DNA of 19,085 nucleotides. Origin: Nitrospira sp. Lineage in GTDB: Bacteria; Nitrospirota; Nitrospiria; Nitrospirales; Nitrospiraceae. The stretch's first letter is position 1, and each line of letters starts with the position of its first letter. The DNA lies in NCBI GenBank assembly GCA_025360665.1, contig JANYBU010000112.1, positions 1 through 19,085 on the forward strand, written 5' to 3'. The position numbers and the translations under genes were made by a program. The notes below the pieces were generated by a model. The model was not told where the DNA came from. It did no database searches and worked only from the letters and a program-made list of their open reading frames with translations. Shown one piece after another: positions 6,809 to 15,144 of the stretch.

Positions 6809-8764
6809 CTACATATTCTTCACGATACTGGGCGTCAAGAAGATGAGCAGCTCTTGTTTCGCCACAGATTCGGTCTTCTGCTTGAAGAGCCATCCCAGAA
6901 CAGGCACGCGAGAGATGTAAGGAATACCAACCACGCTGTTGCTCTGCGTATCGATAAAGACCCCGCCGATTACCATGGTCTCGCCATCGCGGATATTGAC
7001 CTGGGTTGTGGCTTCGCGGCGGTCAATACTTGGACCAGCCGGATTGCTTCGTGCACCGACTGCGTTTCTGGTTGCGCGAACCTTCATCATGATCAACTTA
7101 CCGGTTTCCTTCGGATCTCGCGAGGTAATCTGAGGAGTCACATTCAGTTCCAAGTTCGCATCCACAAAGGTCGTCTGAGTCCCCTGGAGGGAGGTCGTCT
7201 GGAACGGGATCGATTCCCCCTGTGAGATCTTGGCCTCTCGCTTGTCCAACGTTGTGACCTTCGGCGCGGCAATGACTTTACTCAGACCGAGCAACTCACC
7301 TGCCGACAACCGCATATCCAACAGCGCTCCACCTCCATCTGTTCTCCCAAACGTGAACCCGACGCCAGGAGTTGATACCAAACCACCGACTGTGGCGGGA
7401 AGATTTACCAGAAAATCAGATGTTTGCTTCCCAAATGGTCCGACATTACCCGTCTTGAAGTTCGCCACTCCAGAAGAATTCCCGAGCGTGTTCGCATTTT
7501 GCACGCCCCACTGAACACCCAGCGAACGGGAATAAGTCGTATCAGCCTGCACTATCCTAGCTTCAATTTGGACTTGAGGTACTTCGAGATCGAGCCCATC
7601 AACCAGCTGTTTTATTACCCCAATTTTGCTTTCCGTATCCCGGACGATTAAGGCATTGGTCCCCTGACTCATTTGCATCAACCCTCTCGGGCTCAAATAC
7701 TGCCGAAGAGACGTCATGAGTTCTGTCGCTTGCAGGTTTCTAATATAGAACACCCGGTCGACCAGTTCTTCTGCTTTCGACTTGGCATCCTTCGCCTGCG
7801 CTTCTTCATTCTGCTGCTTGGCAATGTTCGCCAGCGAATCGATCCAAAGGATATTGCTCTGTCTGATCTTGCCTAACCCATTCATCTTCAAAATCATATC
7901 GAGTGCCTGATCCCAGGGCACGCTCACAAGCTTCATCGTAACCTTGCTCTTGACCCCTTCACCGACGACCATGTTAAACCCACTCACTTCAGCAATGAGG
8001 CGCAACACATTACTGATGTCGGCCTGCTGGAAGTCCAGCGAAATACGCCGACCGATATACCGAGTTTCCCCAACAACCAGGTCTTCCTTTGGCGTGCTTT
8101 TCTCACCACCATCTACCTCAGAGGTCATCTGGACAGGTCGCACATGAAATTTCGTTGAAGCCCGTCGAACCGTGGCCATTGCCCGCTGACCTACTCTAGA
8201 GGTGGCACTCGCCTGGACCTGCGGCACTACAGGACTCTCCGACTCGAGGGTTTCGAGCGCCTCGCCACGGTAAAGGTCTGTACCAGAGCCCATGTCCGTG
8301 CCGGCGCCTTCCCGAAGAGTCACAATAAGATTCGCCCCTTGCGGTTCAACCGAGTAGGCAGCCTTACCGGCAAGATCCAATACCACTCGTACTTTATCGG
8401 CATGATAACCCAGACGCACTTGCTTTAAAATTTTGTGATCAACCGGTATGACTGGCTGACGTATGACGGAAGCCACGCCTGGAATGTCGATCATGAGACG
8501 TCGCTCATCAAGACGCGTCACCTCGTGGGCCAACCTGCCATCTCCCGAGATGACAACACGGATATCGTCCGTGCCGCGCTGAACATCGATGCGAGTCAGA
8601 GTCTGCGCCAGACCTCCCTCAATACTCGAGGGCATGTCTGAACCGACAGCAGGCAAGTCACTTGACGCCCCCATCGATGGCATGGCCATCGGGACACTGA
8701 GCGCTCCCACCGCCGAGAGCACGCGAACAAATGCTGTAGTTGTCATGGTCAGTTTAGGTGTCAT
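6809..8764 (-). CDS. pilQ: Type IV pilus outer-membrane secretin PilQ
   Basis: PilQ forms the gated outer-membrane pore through which the type IV pilus passes. This 651-residue protein has a signal peptide (about 1-33). A single AMIN domain, which binds peptidoglycan, lies at about 55-152. A Ser/Pro-rich linker follows, then an STN-like domain (about 243-295; LDFQQADISNVLRLIAEVSG), a secretin N1-type domain (about 338-395; NALIVRD) and the secretin barrel domain (about 400-650). The barrel shows QIEARIVQ, KVIAAPKVTTLDKREAKI, the G-E-S-I-P loop and the terminal RVPVLGWLFK and LLIFLTP motifs. Many proteobacterial PilQs have two or three AMIN repeats; this one has one. ATG 8764 has an AGAGGG ribosome binding site and overlaps the pilP stop in ATGA, so PilP and PilQ production are coupled. 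It is the last gene of the pil operon. Confidence 0.96.
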   Translation of the reverse strand: MTPKLTMTTTAFVRVLSAVGALSVPMAMPSMGASSDLPAVGSDMPSSIEGGLAQTLTRIDVQRGTDDIRVVISGDGRLAHEVTRLDERRLMIDIPGVASVIRQPVIPVDHKILKQVRLGYHADKVRVVLDLAGKAAYSVEPQGANLIVTLREGAGTDMGSGTDLYRGEALETLESESPVVPQVQASATSRVGQRAMATVRRASTKFHVRPVQMTSEVDGGEKSTPKEDLVVGETRYIGRRISLDFQQADISNVLRLIAEVSGFNMVVGEGVKSKVTMKLVSVPWDQALDMILKMNGLGKIRQSNILWIDSLANIAKQQNEEAQAKDAKSKAEELVDRVFYIRNLQATELMTSLRQYLSPRGLMQMSQGTNALIVRDTESKIGVIKQLVDGLDLEVPQVQIEARIVQADTTYSRSLGVQWGVQNANTLGNSSGVANFKTGNVGPFGKQTSDFLVNLPATVGGLVSTPGVGFTFGRTDGGGALLDMRLSAGELLGLSKVIAAPKVTTLDKREAKISQGESIPFQTTSLQGTQTTFVDANLELNVTPQITSRDPKETGKLIMMKVRATRNAVGARSNPAGPSIDRREATTQVNIRDGETMVIGGVFIDTQSNSVVGIPYISRVPVLGWLFKQKTESVAKQELLIFLTPSIVKNM

Positions 8765-9387
8765 TCTGCGCCCTCTTTCGGGTGAAGGAGCTTGACATAC
8801 TCCCGCTCCTGTTTGCTCCCATACACATCTGTAAACCTTTCTTGCACCACAATACCTTTCTCCGTCACAGCACTCACTACGCCATTATTGGGACCGATAC
8901 GTGTTCCTCGACGCACCGTATAACCATTCCCGTCTGGCGTCTGGACCATAGCCGTAGAGCCATATGCCCCCCATACCACGGCGATCAGGTTCATCTCAGT
9001 GAGCCCAACGCGCTGGAGCGGAGGTAACGTGGGATCAATCGGCCCGAGTCCCAACTGTTGCAACACTGGCGCGAACGGATCGCGCCGCCCAGAAGGATCA
9101 TAGGAATGTGCTCCCACTGGCTCGGCTATTGAATTGGGTGCAACTGCTTGAGCATTCTCATCACCAGCTGCCACAGCTAATGTTGAAGACGGTGCGTGCA
9201 TCGGCACATCGTTGAGAGAGGGCACTTTCAAAGAATCCTGCCGCATTGTGCTAATCTGTCGGGCATGAGAATTTAGACCTGTCTCAGCAAAGACCAGTCC
9301 ACCTATGACGAGCAGGCTGGCACATCCAATAAAAGTTATTCTTGTTGTCTTCATGGTCAACCGCCAGTTTTCACAGATGACATTCAT
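8761..9387 (-). CDS. pilP: Type IV pilus assembly protein PilP
   Basis: PilP links the inner-membrane PilN/PilO complex to the secretin PilQ across the periplasm. After an N-terminal hydrophobic segment (ITFIGCASLLVIGGLVFA) comes a flexible region, then the conserved PilP beta domain: RRDPFAPVLQQ, LTEMNLIAVVWG, TAMVQTPDGNGYTVRRGTRI, IGPNNGVVSAVTEKGIVVQE. It is placed between pilO and pilQ as in the classic pilMNOPQ order. The start is uncertain. ATG 9387 has a GAGG ribosome binding site at good spacing and is used here. ATG 9354 would give a more typical signal peptide (MKTTRITF). ATG 9408 is the longest option. No clear lipobox is seen, whereas many PilPs are lipoproteins. The stop overlaps the pilQ start by 4 nt. 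Confidence 0.93.
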   Translation of the reverse strand: MNVICENWRLTMKTTRITFIGCASLLVIGGLVFAETGLNSHARQISTMRQDSLKVPSLNDVPMHAPSSTLAVAAGDENAQAVAPNSIAEPVGAHSYDPSGRRDPFAPVLQQLGLGPIDPTLPPLQRVGLTEMNLIAVVWGAYGSTAMVQTPDGNGYTVRRGTRIGPNNGVVSAVTEKGIVVQERFTDVYGSKQEREYVKLLHPKEGAE

Positions 9388-9423
9388 CGCTCTTGGCCTC
9401 GCACACATTCAAGACACTGTGCC

Positions 9424-10050
9424 CTATTTCTTCTGAGGAATCGCCGGAGCCACCGCAGCTAGCTTGACTTCCTGTGGTGCCGCATAGGCGACAAGGTCAA
9501 ACACGGTCTGTGTGACAACCCGTCCCTTCTCAAACTTAGGGACTCCCATCTTGAGGCCAGATACAGTCACAATCCGAGGCAACGCGTTAATTCGATCAAA
9601 AAACAAGGCTGCTGTATGGTAGCCGCCAGAGACCTCTACGTTCACCGGCATGCGCACAAAGAGTTTCGATGGATCCTCACTCTTGGGACTCGGTTTCCAC
9701 AGCTTAATGTCGAGTCCAAGGCGAATCCCCAAGTCTGACACCTGTTTGAGCAACATCACCGCCTCTTCTTCAGGCGGCAATCGTTCTTTCTTTTTCGCGA
9801 GCTCAATCTCTAGTTGCTTACTGGCAGCAATGAGCTCATCAAGATGCTTAACTTTAATGGTCAACGTTGTAATCTGGCTATCGAGCGTGCCGATCTCTCC
9901 TTGGAGCCCTGCAATCTCGGCAGATTTCGGCTCAGCCACATAATAATAGAAGCCCACGATCATCCCAGCGAGAACCATCAGAAGAAGCCCCGCCTTCTGA
10001 ACCACTGGAATTGACCGCAATAGGTCAAGATTAATAGCAGGCAGCTTCAT
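9424..10050 (-). CDS. pilO: Type IV pilus inner-membrane protein PilO
   Basis: This 208-residue bitopic membrane protein dimerises with PilN to form the pilus alignment subcomplex. A short cytoplasmic N-terminus precedes one membrane segment (about 20-40; GLLLMVLAGMIVGFYYYV). A coiled coil follows (about 43-90), rich in Glu, Lys and Leu (LASKKERLPPEEE-like, ending LAKKKERLPPEEEAV). The C-terminal ferredoxin-like domain includes the VNVEVSGGYHTAALFFDRI motif typical of PilO. It begins 5 nt after the pilN stop. The order and spacing leave little doubt about the assignment. Confidence 0.94.
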   Translation of the reverse strand: MKLPAINLDLLRSIPVVQKAGLLLMVLAGMIVGFYYYVAEPKSAEIAGLQGEIGTLDSQITTLTIKVKHLDELIAASKQLEIELAKKKERLPPEEEAVMLLKQVSDLGIRLGLDIKLWKPSPKSEDPSKLFVRMPVNVEVSGGYHTAALFFDRINALPRIVTVSGLKMGVPKFEKGRVVTQTVFDLVAYAAPQEVKLAAVAPAIPQKK

Positions 10051-10055
10051 GATTC

Positions 10056-10607
10056 TTACCCTTTGAGACGGAAACCAAGTTTAAACTGATAAATATTGAG
10101 TTGGCTCTCCACCGCAGCTCGACTTTCTTGAAGATTGAGATCCGTGAAAAAGTCAGTGCGGCGCAGGTTATTCACGAATTCCACCACATCATCGTTGGTC
10201 GCCGCACGACCTTCAAGATCGATATCTTTCCCGTTGACCGCGACTCTCACCAACCACACCTTCAGCGGCTCCAGACTCTGACTGACATGGTCGAGTACCT
10301 TGACGGGGCCAACACGTGACTTTTCCAACTCGTCAATAATTCGATTTTTGTCTTCCAACACCTTCTTCCGGCTTTCAAAATCAGAAACCTGCTTCACTTC
10401 TTCCTTCAACTGTGCGACCTGCTTCTCCTTGTCGAGCTTTTCGGTCTGCCGCTCGTTTATTTCTTCATCAAGTGACGCCGAGTACCACCAACATCCCGCC
10501 AGAGTGATGAGTAACAACCCCACACCCAACAGCACCTGTGCTCTGACATCATACTGAGGCTTTGCCTTATGCCCCTTGGGCCCTGGTAACAAATTAATGC
10601 GAATCAT
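10056..10607 (-). CDS. pilN: Type IV pilus inner-membrane protein PilN
   Basis: PilN partners PilO in the inner membrane and binds cytoplasmic PilM through its N-terminal tail. This 183-residue protein opens with the conserved PilM-binding motif MIRINLLPG. One membrane segment (about 26-46; VLLGVGLLLITLAGCWWYS) follows, then a long charged coiled coil (about 50-95) and a ferredoxin-like periplasmic domain (NDDVVEFVNNLRRTDFFTDL). Its start overlaps the pilM stop in ATGA, indicating translational coupling. Length and motif are typical of the family. Confidence 0.96.
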   Translation of the reverse strand: MIRINLLPGPKGHKAKPQYDVRAQVLLGVGLLLITLAGCWWYSASLDEEINERQTEKLDKEKQVAQLKEEVKQVSDFESRKKVLEDKNRIIDELEKSRVGPVKVLDHVSQSLEPLKVWLVRVAVNGKDIDLEGRAATNDDVVEFVNNLRRTDFFTDLNLQESRAAVESQLNIYQFKLGFRLKG

Positions 10608-11713
10608 CGGTCCCCTACCGATCTAAGGGCCAATCCAACCCCCACGGCAGCCAGCGGGGCCAATTCAGCTAGAGCATTCTGATCAAAGTCGCTCCCCGAG
10701 GTATCGATTTCACCAAACGGATTAGCCACCTCGACAACAGCCTGCATTCGGTCTCTCAGTTGCGGGACCAGGCCCTTGACCTGAGCGCCCCCTCCGCACA
10801 GGAGAACATGCTGAACGTCCGCATCCGACATGGTGGATTTGAAATAATCGATGGTCCGCGCAATTTCCGACGCAACCTCGGCATTGACACTGTCGATGAC
10901 CGTGGTCACCGCGGCCTGATTGCTCCCTGCCGAACGCCCGCCTTTCTTCGTTTCCTCTGCCTCTTCGTAGGACATGCCCATTTCTCGCTGAATAGCTTCC
11001 GTATAGCGATTCCCTCCGATGGGAATATCGCGCGTGAACAGCGAGACACCCCCTCGAACAATATTGATATTCATGACACTGGCGCCAATATTGACGAGCC
11101 CGGTGGTATCCTCCTGCGAAACGGGATAGTTGATCGCATGCATGTTTTCAATCGCAAAGGCATCCACATCCATGACGATCGGGATCAACCCCGCCCCCTT
11201 GACAAGTTCGGTCAGCTCATTAATCTTGTCCTTCTTGGCCGCGACGAGAATGATGGACATCTCTCCCTGGGTATCGCCCGCGGCCTCGGAAGAGGGCAAC
11301 ACACTGAAGTCGATATTCACCTCATTAATGTCGAACGGGATGTACTGCTCTGCGGCAAGCCTCACCTGCCCCTCCAACTCCTCATCAGGCATCGGCGGCA
11401 GGCTGATCTTTTTAATGATGACGGCATGGCCAGAAATCGACACGGCGACTTGCTTCACCTTGACGTTCGTTTCCTCAAACAATTCCTTAATCGCTGAGAC
11501 CACCCGCCCCTCATCCATCACCGTTCCATCGACGATGACTTCCGGCTCGAGTGGTTTGAATCCAAACTTCTGGAGAATGTACCGCCCTCGGCTTTCCTTC
11601 AACTGAACAAGCTTGATACCACTCGACCCGATATCCAGCCCAACGAGCTGTCTCTTCGGGGTGAACATCGAGAACAGATCAGTTTCGGTGAGACTCTTGA
11701 ATGAACTCAACAT
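10604..11713 (-). CDS. pilM: Type IV pilus assembly ATPase-like protein PilM (actin fold)
   Basis: PilM is a cytoplasmic actin/FtsA-like protein that binds ATP and docks on the PilN N-terminus. This 369-residue protein shows the phosphate-1 loop (LVGLDIGSSGIKLVQL, 23-38), FSVLP at about 136-140, the second phosphate loop region (TTGLVNIGASVMNINIVRGG, about 203-222), TRDIPIGGNRYTEAI (about 228-241), and the adenosine motif CGGGAQVKGL (306-315). The C-terminus has the family pattern NPF then LAPLAAVGVGLALR. ATG 11713 is preferred because GAGG lies 6 nt upstream; the frame stays open 13 codons further without a good start. It is the first gene of the pilMNOPQ operon and is preceded by a long leader and a strong promoter candidate. 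Confidence 0.96.
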   Translation of the reverse strand: MLSSFKSLTETDLFSMFTPKRQLVGLDIGSSGIKLVQLKESRGRYILQKFGFKPLEPEVIVDGTVMDEGRVVSAIKELFEETNVKVKQVAVSISGHAVIIKKISLPPMPDEELEGQVRLAAEQYIPFDINEVNIDFSVLPSSEAAGDTQGEMSIILVAAKKDKINELTELVKGAGLIPIVMDVDAFAIENMHAINYPVSQEDTTGLVNIGASVMNINIVRGGVSLFTRDIPIGGNRYTEAIQREMGMSYEEAEETKKGGRSAGSNQAAVTTVIDSVNAEVASEIARTIDYFKSTMSDADVQHVLLCGGGAQVKGLVPQLRDRMQAVVEVANPFGEIDTSGSDFDQNALAELAPLAAVGVGLALRSVGDR

Positions 11714-12078
11714 TGGTGCCTCTGACTGTACACGACTATCCGCGCAGGACAAGTGTTTATGTGAATTTCGCGCAGACTGTCGATCATGACCATGCCCCTC
11801 GCCTGCTTCAACGTCTTGAAAAAAGAGTTTCTATCGAGACCGTTCTGGCTATACACGTGCGTACTGCCCTCCACTCCACATTCTCCCTTTATGAGGAGCC
11901 GTTTGGACCTCAATCATGTCCGACAAACGTCTGAATGGTGCGTCTACACTGCGGATTGGCTTCATGCACATGCTAAGTATAGTCCATATGCTCTACCTGT
12001 CAAGCAAATCGCTTTCCATGCACAGGCATAGAGACGAGGACGAGGGTGGTGGGAGGAAGCGCGTAACGGCTCCGTGGG
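11714..12078. other. 365-bp gap holding the pilM promoter and a long leader
   Basis: Between rapZ and pilM. It contains a well-formed leftward promoter (12003-11976), which predicts a leader of about 255 nt before pilM. Within the leader, a minus-strand ATG at 11881, preceded by an AAGGGAGA stretch, opens a 10-codon frame (MWSGGQYARV, stop at 11849). No known riboswitch or RNA motif was recognised. No clear rapZ terminator was found; a weak GTAAC/GTTAC stem just after the rapZ stop has no T-run. Confidence 0.55.
11976..12003 (-). promoter_or_regulatory. Sigma70-type promoter for pilMNOPQ
   Basis: On the minus strand, TTGACA (12003-11998, a perfect -35) is followed after 16 bp by TATACT (11981-11976, 5 of 6 matches to TATAAT). 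This is the best promoter match I noticed in the window. Transcription would begin near 11969. It is correctly placed and oriented for pilM, about 255 bp upstream, and lies 75 bp past the rapZ stop, so the pil operon is probably transcribed separately from the lpt-rpoN-rapZ operon. Confidence 0.6.
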
Positions 12079-12945
12079 TTACTGCCTATTGATATCGCGA
12101 TGGGCGACGGTCACTTGATATCCAAGCACGGAAAAACTTTCTTGGAGTCGGCCGGCAATGGCCACAGACCGATGACGTCCGCCGGTGCAGCCAAGCCCAA
12201 CATTCACATAGCTGCGGCGTTCTCGTTCGAAGAGAGGAATGAGGAATTTAAAGAGGTCTTCCATGTGTCCAATGAACGCGACAGCGTCCGGATCGGTCAG
12301 CACATAGTTCCGCACGCGCGGATCTTCCCCGGTCAATGGTTTGAGGTCGGGAACGAAGAACGGATTCCGCAAGAACCGGACGTCGAATAGGAGATCAATG
12401 TCGTACGGCACGCCGAACTTGAAGCCGAATGTCACCAGCGAGATCGTCAACCGGCGAGGTGCGCCTTCCTGCCTAAACTGCCTGGCCAGCAACTCTCGCA
12501 ACTCATGCACCGTCAAATCGGAGGTATCAATAATACGGTCGGCGTGGCGCCGCAGATCGGCGAGACGCTCCTTTTCAAACCGCACTCCTTCCGATACCGG
12601 GAGATGTGGCAGGAGCGGGTGGGGCCTCCGAGACTCCGAGAATCGGCGAACCAGCATCTCTTCACGAGCTTCAAAGAATAACAACTCAACCGAATGACCA
12701 AGAGCCTTCACCCGCTCAAGAATCCCCACGAGATCAGAAAAGAACACGCGCTCTCTGACATCGATGCCGAGTGCGACATTCTTAATCTCGCCCCCCTGCT
12801 GATGACACAGCTCGACAAAGGTCGGCAGAAGAGCAGGCGGCAAATTATCGATACAGAAATATCCGACGTCTTCGAAGCACTTAAGAGCATGCGATTTCCC
12901 TGAGCCAGATAGACCGCTGATCACAACCAACTTGAGTGCAGCCAT
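12079..12945 (-). CDS. rapZ: RNase adapter / nucleotide-binding protein RapZ
   Basis: RapZ (YvcJ/YhbJ family) is a P-loop protein. In E. coli it binds small RNAs and guides RNase E to control glucosamine-6-phosphate synthesis; in Gram-positives it binds nucleotides and affects competence. This 288-residue protein has a Walker A motif GLSGSGKS (11-18), CIDNLPPALL (31-40), a Walker B-like ALGIDVRER (58-66), FGFKFGVPYDIDLLFDVRFL (173-192, family signature) and the C-terminal GCTGGRHRSV (252-261). All family motifs are intact. It begins 13 nt after hpf, as in the rpoN-hpf-ptsN-rapZ cluster of proteobacteria, but here ptsN is missing. The in vivo role in this organism (RNA adapter or something else) cannot be read. 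Confidence 0.95.
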   Translation of the reverse strand: MAALKLVVISGLSGSGKSHALKCFEDVGYFCIDNLPPALLPTFVELCHQQGGEIKNVALGIDVRERVFFSDLVGILERVKALGHSVELLFFEAREEMLVRRFSESRRPHPLLPHLPVSEGVRFEKERLADLRRHADRIIDTSDLTVHELRELLARQFRQEGAPRRLTISLVTFGFKFGVPYDIDLLFDVRFLRNPFFVPDLKPLTGEDPRVRNYVLTDPDAVAFIGHMEDLFKFLIPLFERERRSYVNVGLGCTGGRHRSVAIAGRLQESFSVLGYQVTVAHRDINRQ

Positions 12946-12958
12946 GTCTGCCTACCCC

Positions 12959-13486
12959 TTACGGATCGATCAGGACTACTCGATCACGATCAACACGTTG
13001 TAGAATCTGCAATTTCCCTGAGGACAGTGCAGTGAACACCACCAGCGAGCCAGGCAAATGATCTAGCCGGCGCTTCGCTTCCTCCAGAGTCAGAACAGCC
13101 CGGGCTGGACGAATGACTTCAATCTCTTCCTCTTCTTTTTCCTCTTCCTTACGAGTAGCCGGACGCAGAATCTTGCGCGCCGATTTCTTGATCGGTGCTT
13201 TATGATCGACCTTGCGCTCCTTGTGTTTTCGTATCTGGACACCCAGTCGATCCACCAGTTGATCGATCGTCGCATACATTTCCGGCGTCGAAGCTTTTGC
13301 CTGAATCCGTCGCCCCTGCACTGTGCAGACAACCTCTGCCGCATGCTGGAGCTTACTCACACTTAGAATCACTTCCAAATGGCTGAGCTTCACTTCATAT
13401 CGAGCGAGCCGCTCAAACCGATTTTCAATATGCTGTCTGAGCGCCGGCGTCACGACGAGATGTCGTCCTGTAATTTTCATTGCCAT
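12959..13486 (-). CDS. hpf: Ribosome hibernation promoting factor, long form
   Basis: This 175-residue protein has an N-terminal S30AE/HPF domain (about 1-98; MKITGRHLVVTPALRQHIEN, then EVVCTVQGRRIQAKASTPEMYATIDQLVDRLGVQIRKHKER). A very charged linker (about 99-125; runs of Lys, then Glu) leads to a short C-terminal dimerisation domain (about 126-175; VIRPARAVLTLEEAKRRLDHLPGS, VVLIDP). The C-terminal domain marks it as the long form, which pairs two 70S ribosomes into 100S dimers in stationary phase; the E. coli hpf next to rpoN is the short form. ATG 13486 with an AAAGG ribosome binding site is used; ATG 13480 (MKITG) is equally possible. It follows rpoN after 127 bp and precedes rapZ by 13 nt. 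Confidence 0.95.
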   Translation of the reverse strand: MAMKITGRHLVVTPALRQHIENRFERLARYEVKLSHLEVILSVSKLQHAAEVVCTVQGRRIQAKASTPEMYATIDQLVDRLGVQIRKHKERKVDHKAPIKKSARKILRPATRKEEEKEEEEIEVIRPARAVLTLEEAKRRLDHLPGSLVVFTALSSGKLQILQRVDRDRVVLIDP

Positions 13487-13582
13487 TCATCCTTTCAAGC
13501 TGAGTAACCTCGACCCCTCTGTCACTCGACTACGCTTGTTGGTCCTGAGCATCCACGCATCAAGGGAGACACCGGATAAGCG

Positions 13583-13602
13583 GCAACTACGCGCACAGTT
13601 GC
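13583..13602. repeat. Inverted repeat GCAACT-N8-AGTTGC in the rpoN-hpf gap
   Basis: A perfect 6-bp stem with an 8-nt loop begins 11 bp after the rpoN stop. No T-run follows on the minus strand, so it is not a standard terminator. It could be a processing or stabilising hairpin separating rpoN and hpf messages. It is the only structure noticed in that 127-bp gap. Confidence 0.3.
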
Positions 13603-13613
13603 ACGGGGAAGGT

Positions 13614-15125
13614 CTAAAAGAACCGCTTGCGCTGAGTGGCGGAGGGAATATGTTCTTCCGCCCGATACTTGGCCACAGTCCGTCGCGCGATCACAACCTG
13701 CTGCGTGAGCAGCCGCGCCGCGATCTCTTCATCTTTGAGGGGGTGGCTCGCATCTTCCTCCGCCACCATTTTCCGAATCATCTCTCTCACCGTCACGGAC
13801 GACATCATGTCGGAGGGCTGATCCGCTCGCTGCAGACCGGCATTGAAGAAGAATTTCAGATCCAGCATCCCCTGCGGGCAATACATATACTTGTTCGCCG
13901 TCACACGACTGATTGTCGACTCGTGCATCCCAATATCCTCAGCCACCTGCTTGAGCACCAACGGCTTAAGATGTTGCACGCCTTTTTCAAAGAACTGTTC
14001 CTGAAACTTCACGATACTGGACACCACCTTGACGATCGTCTTATTTCGCTGTTCTATGCTGCGAATGACCCATTGCGCCGCCCGTAGCTTCTCATCCAAA
14101 TAGGCCTTCGTCTCCGCCGATCCGCTCTCACCCGCTCCCATCAATTGCTTATAGTACGGGCTAATCCGCATGCGAGGCAGTCCATCGTCGTTTAGTAATA
14201 CCACCCATTCCCCTTCATTCTTGACGACAAACACGTCAGGGACAATTACATAGTTCTGGGTACTCGTAAACGGTCTGCCCGGCTTCGGCTCCAGCACTTC
14301 GATGACCTTTGTTGCCTGAAAGACCTCTTCTACCGTGACATCTAAGGCTTTCGCGATTCTTGCATACTGTTTCTTCTCCAAGTCTTTGAGATGGTGCTGA
14401 ACAATGGCTTCAACAATCGATCCCTTCAAGGCGCCAGGCCGAGCCCCTAACGATCCCATGGGACTCTTCCCCAGATGTCCGATTTGTAAGAGCAGGCATT
14501 CCGCAAGATCTCGGGCTGCCACGCCAGTCGGATCGAAGCTTTGAATATCCTTTAGGACTGACTCCGCCTCCACTTCAGTGAAGTCGGTCCCGCTGACCAT
14601 CTCCGACAGAGACATGCGTAGGTAGCCATCGTCGTCAAGGTTACCGATGATCAACCGCCCGATCCCCTTTTCACGATCCGATAGACCGGAAAACGACAAT
14701 TGCCAGAGGAGATGGTCTTCCAAGGATGTGGCTTTCGCCATGGTTTGTTCATAGGATGGAAACTCGTCCTGCGAGGACGATTGAGACTCGGATCCGCCTA
14801 TCCGACGATCGCTCCCAAAGTACTCTTCCCAACCAGCCGCTGAGGCTTCATCCGGCGTATCGCGTTCTTCCGGAGTCGACTCCTCCACATTCGATGGCTC
14901 ACTGTCCGCTGATGCCGCCGCATCTTCCGCCTTTTCCTCTGGACTTGCGGCCTCGCTGTCCTCTGCCTCAGTCGGGAGCTCATCCAAGAGCGGATTTTCC
15001 ATCAAATGTTGCGTGAGGCTCTGCTGGAGCTCAAGCCGCGACAATTGCAGCAGCTTAATCGCCTGCTGCAATTGGGGAGTCATGATCAGCTTTTGACTTA
15101 GTCGAAGATCGAGCCTGAGCTTCAT
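13614..15125 (-). CDS. rpoN: RNA polymerase sigma-54 factor
   Basis: The sigma54 subunit directs RNA polymerase to -24/-12 promoters and needs enhancer-binding ATPases for open-complex formation. The protein is 503 residues. Region I (about 1-50) is Gln/Leu-rich (LRLSQKLIMTPQLQQAIKLL). Region II (about 50-120) is very acidic. The core-binding domain spans about 125-310 (LEDHLLWQLSFSGLSDREK; LDDDGYL; FDPTGVAARDLAECLLLQI). An HTH lies at about 391-413 (VAEDIGMHESTISRVTANKY), and the RpoN box ARRTVAKYR is at 480-488, intact. ATG 15125 gives the family-typical start MKLRLDLRLSQ; an in-frame GTG at 15131 is possible. It starts 19 nt after lptB, as in many diderm genomes. Confidence 0.97.
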   Translation of the reverse strand: MKLRLDLRLSQKLIMTPQLQQAIKLLQLSRLELQQSLTQHLMENPLLDELPTEAEDSEAASPEEKAEDAAASADSEPSNVEESTPEERDTPDEASAAGWEEYFGSDRRIGGSESQSSSQDEFPSYEQTMAKATSLEDHLLWQLSFSGLSDREKGIGRLIIGNLDDDGYLRMSLSEMVSGTDFTEVEAESVLKDIQSFDPTGVAARDLAECLLLQIGHLGKSPMGSLGARPGALKGSIVEAIVQHHLKDLEKKQYARIAKALDVTVEEVFQATKVIEVLEPKPGRPFTSTQNYVIVPDVFVVKNEGEWVVLLNDDGLPRMRISPYYKQLMGAGESGSAETKAYLDEKLRAAQWVIRSIEQRNKTIVKVVSSIVKFQEQFFEKGVQHLKPLVLKQVAEDIGMHESTISRVTANKYMYCPQGMLDLKFFFNAGLQRADQPSDMMSSVTVREMIRKMVAEEDASHPLKDEEIAARLLTQQVVIARRTVAKYRAEEHIPSATQRKRFF

Positions 15126-15144
15126 ACGCACACACCCTTACGCG

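Noticed and set aside
10760..11497. Plus-strand open frame of 245 codons
   Set aside because: It is antisense to pilM, whose actin-fold motifs are complete; the antisense product shows no motif.
13323..14087. Plus-strand open frame of 254 codons
   Set aside because: It is antisense to rpoN and hpf; composition (His, Arg, Leu rich) is typical of a shadow frame.
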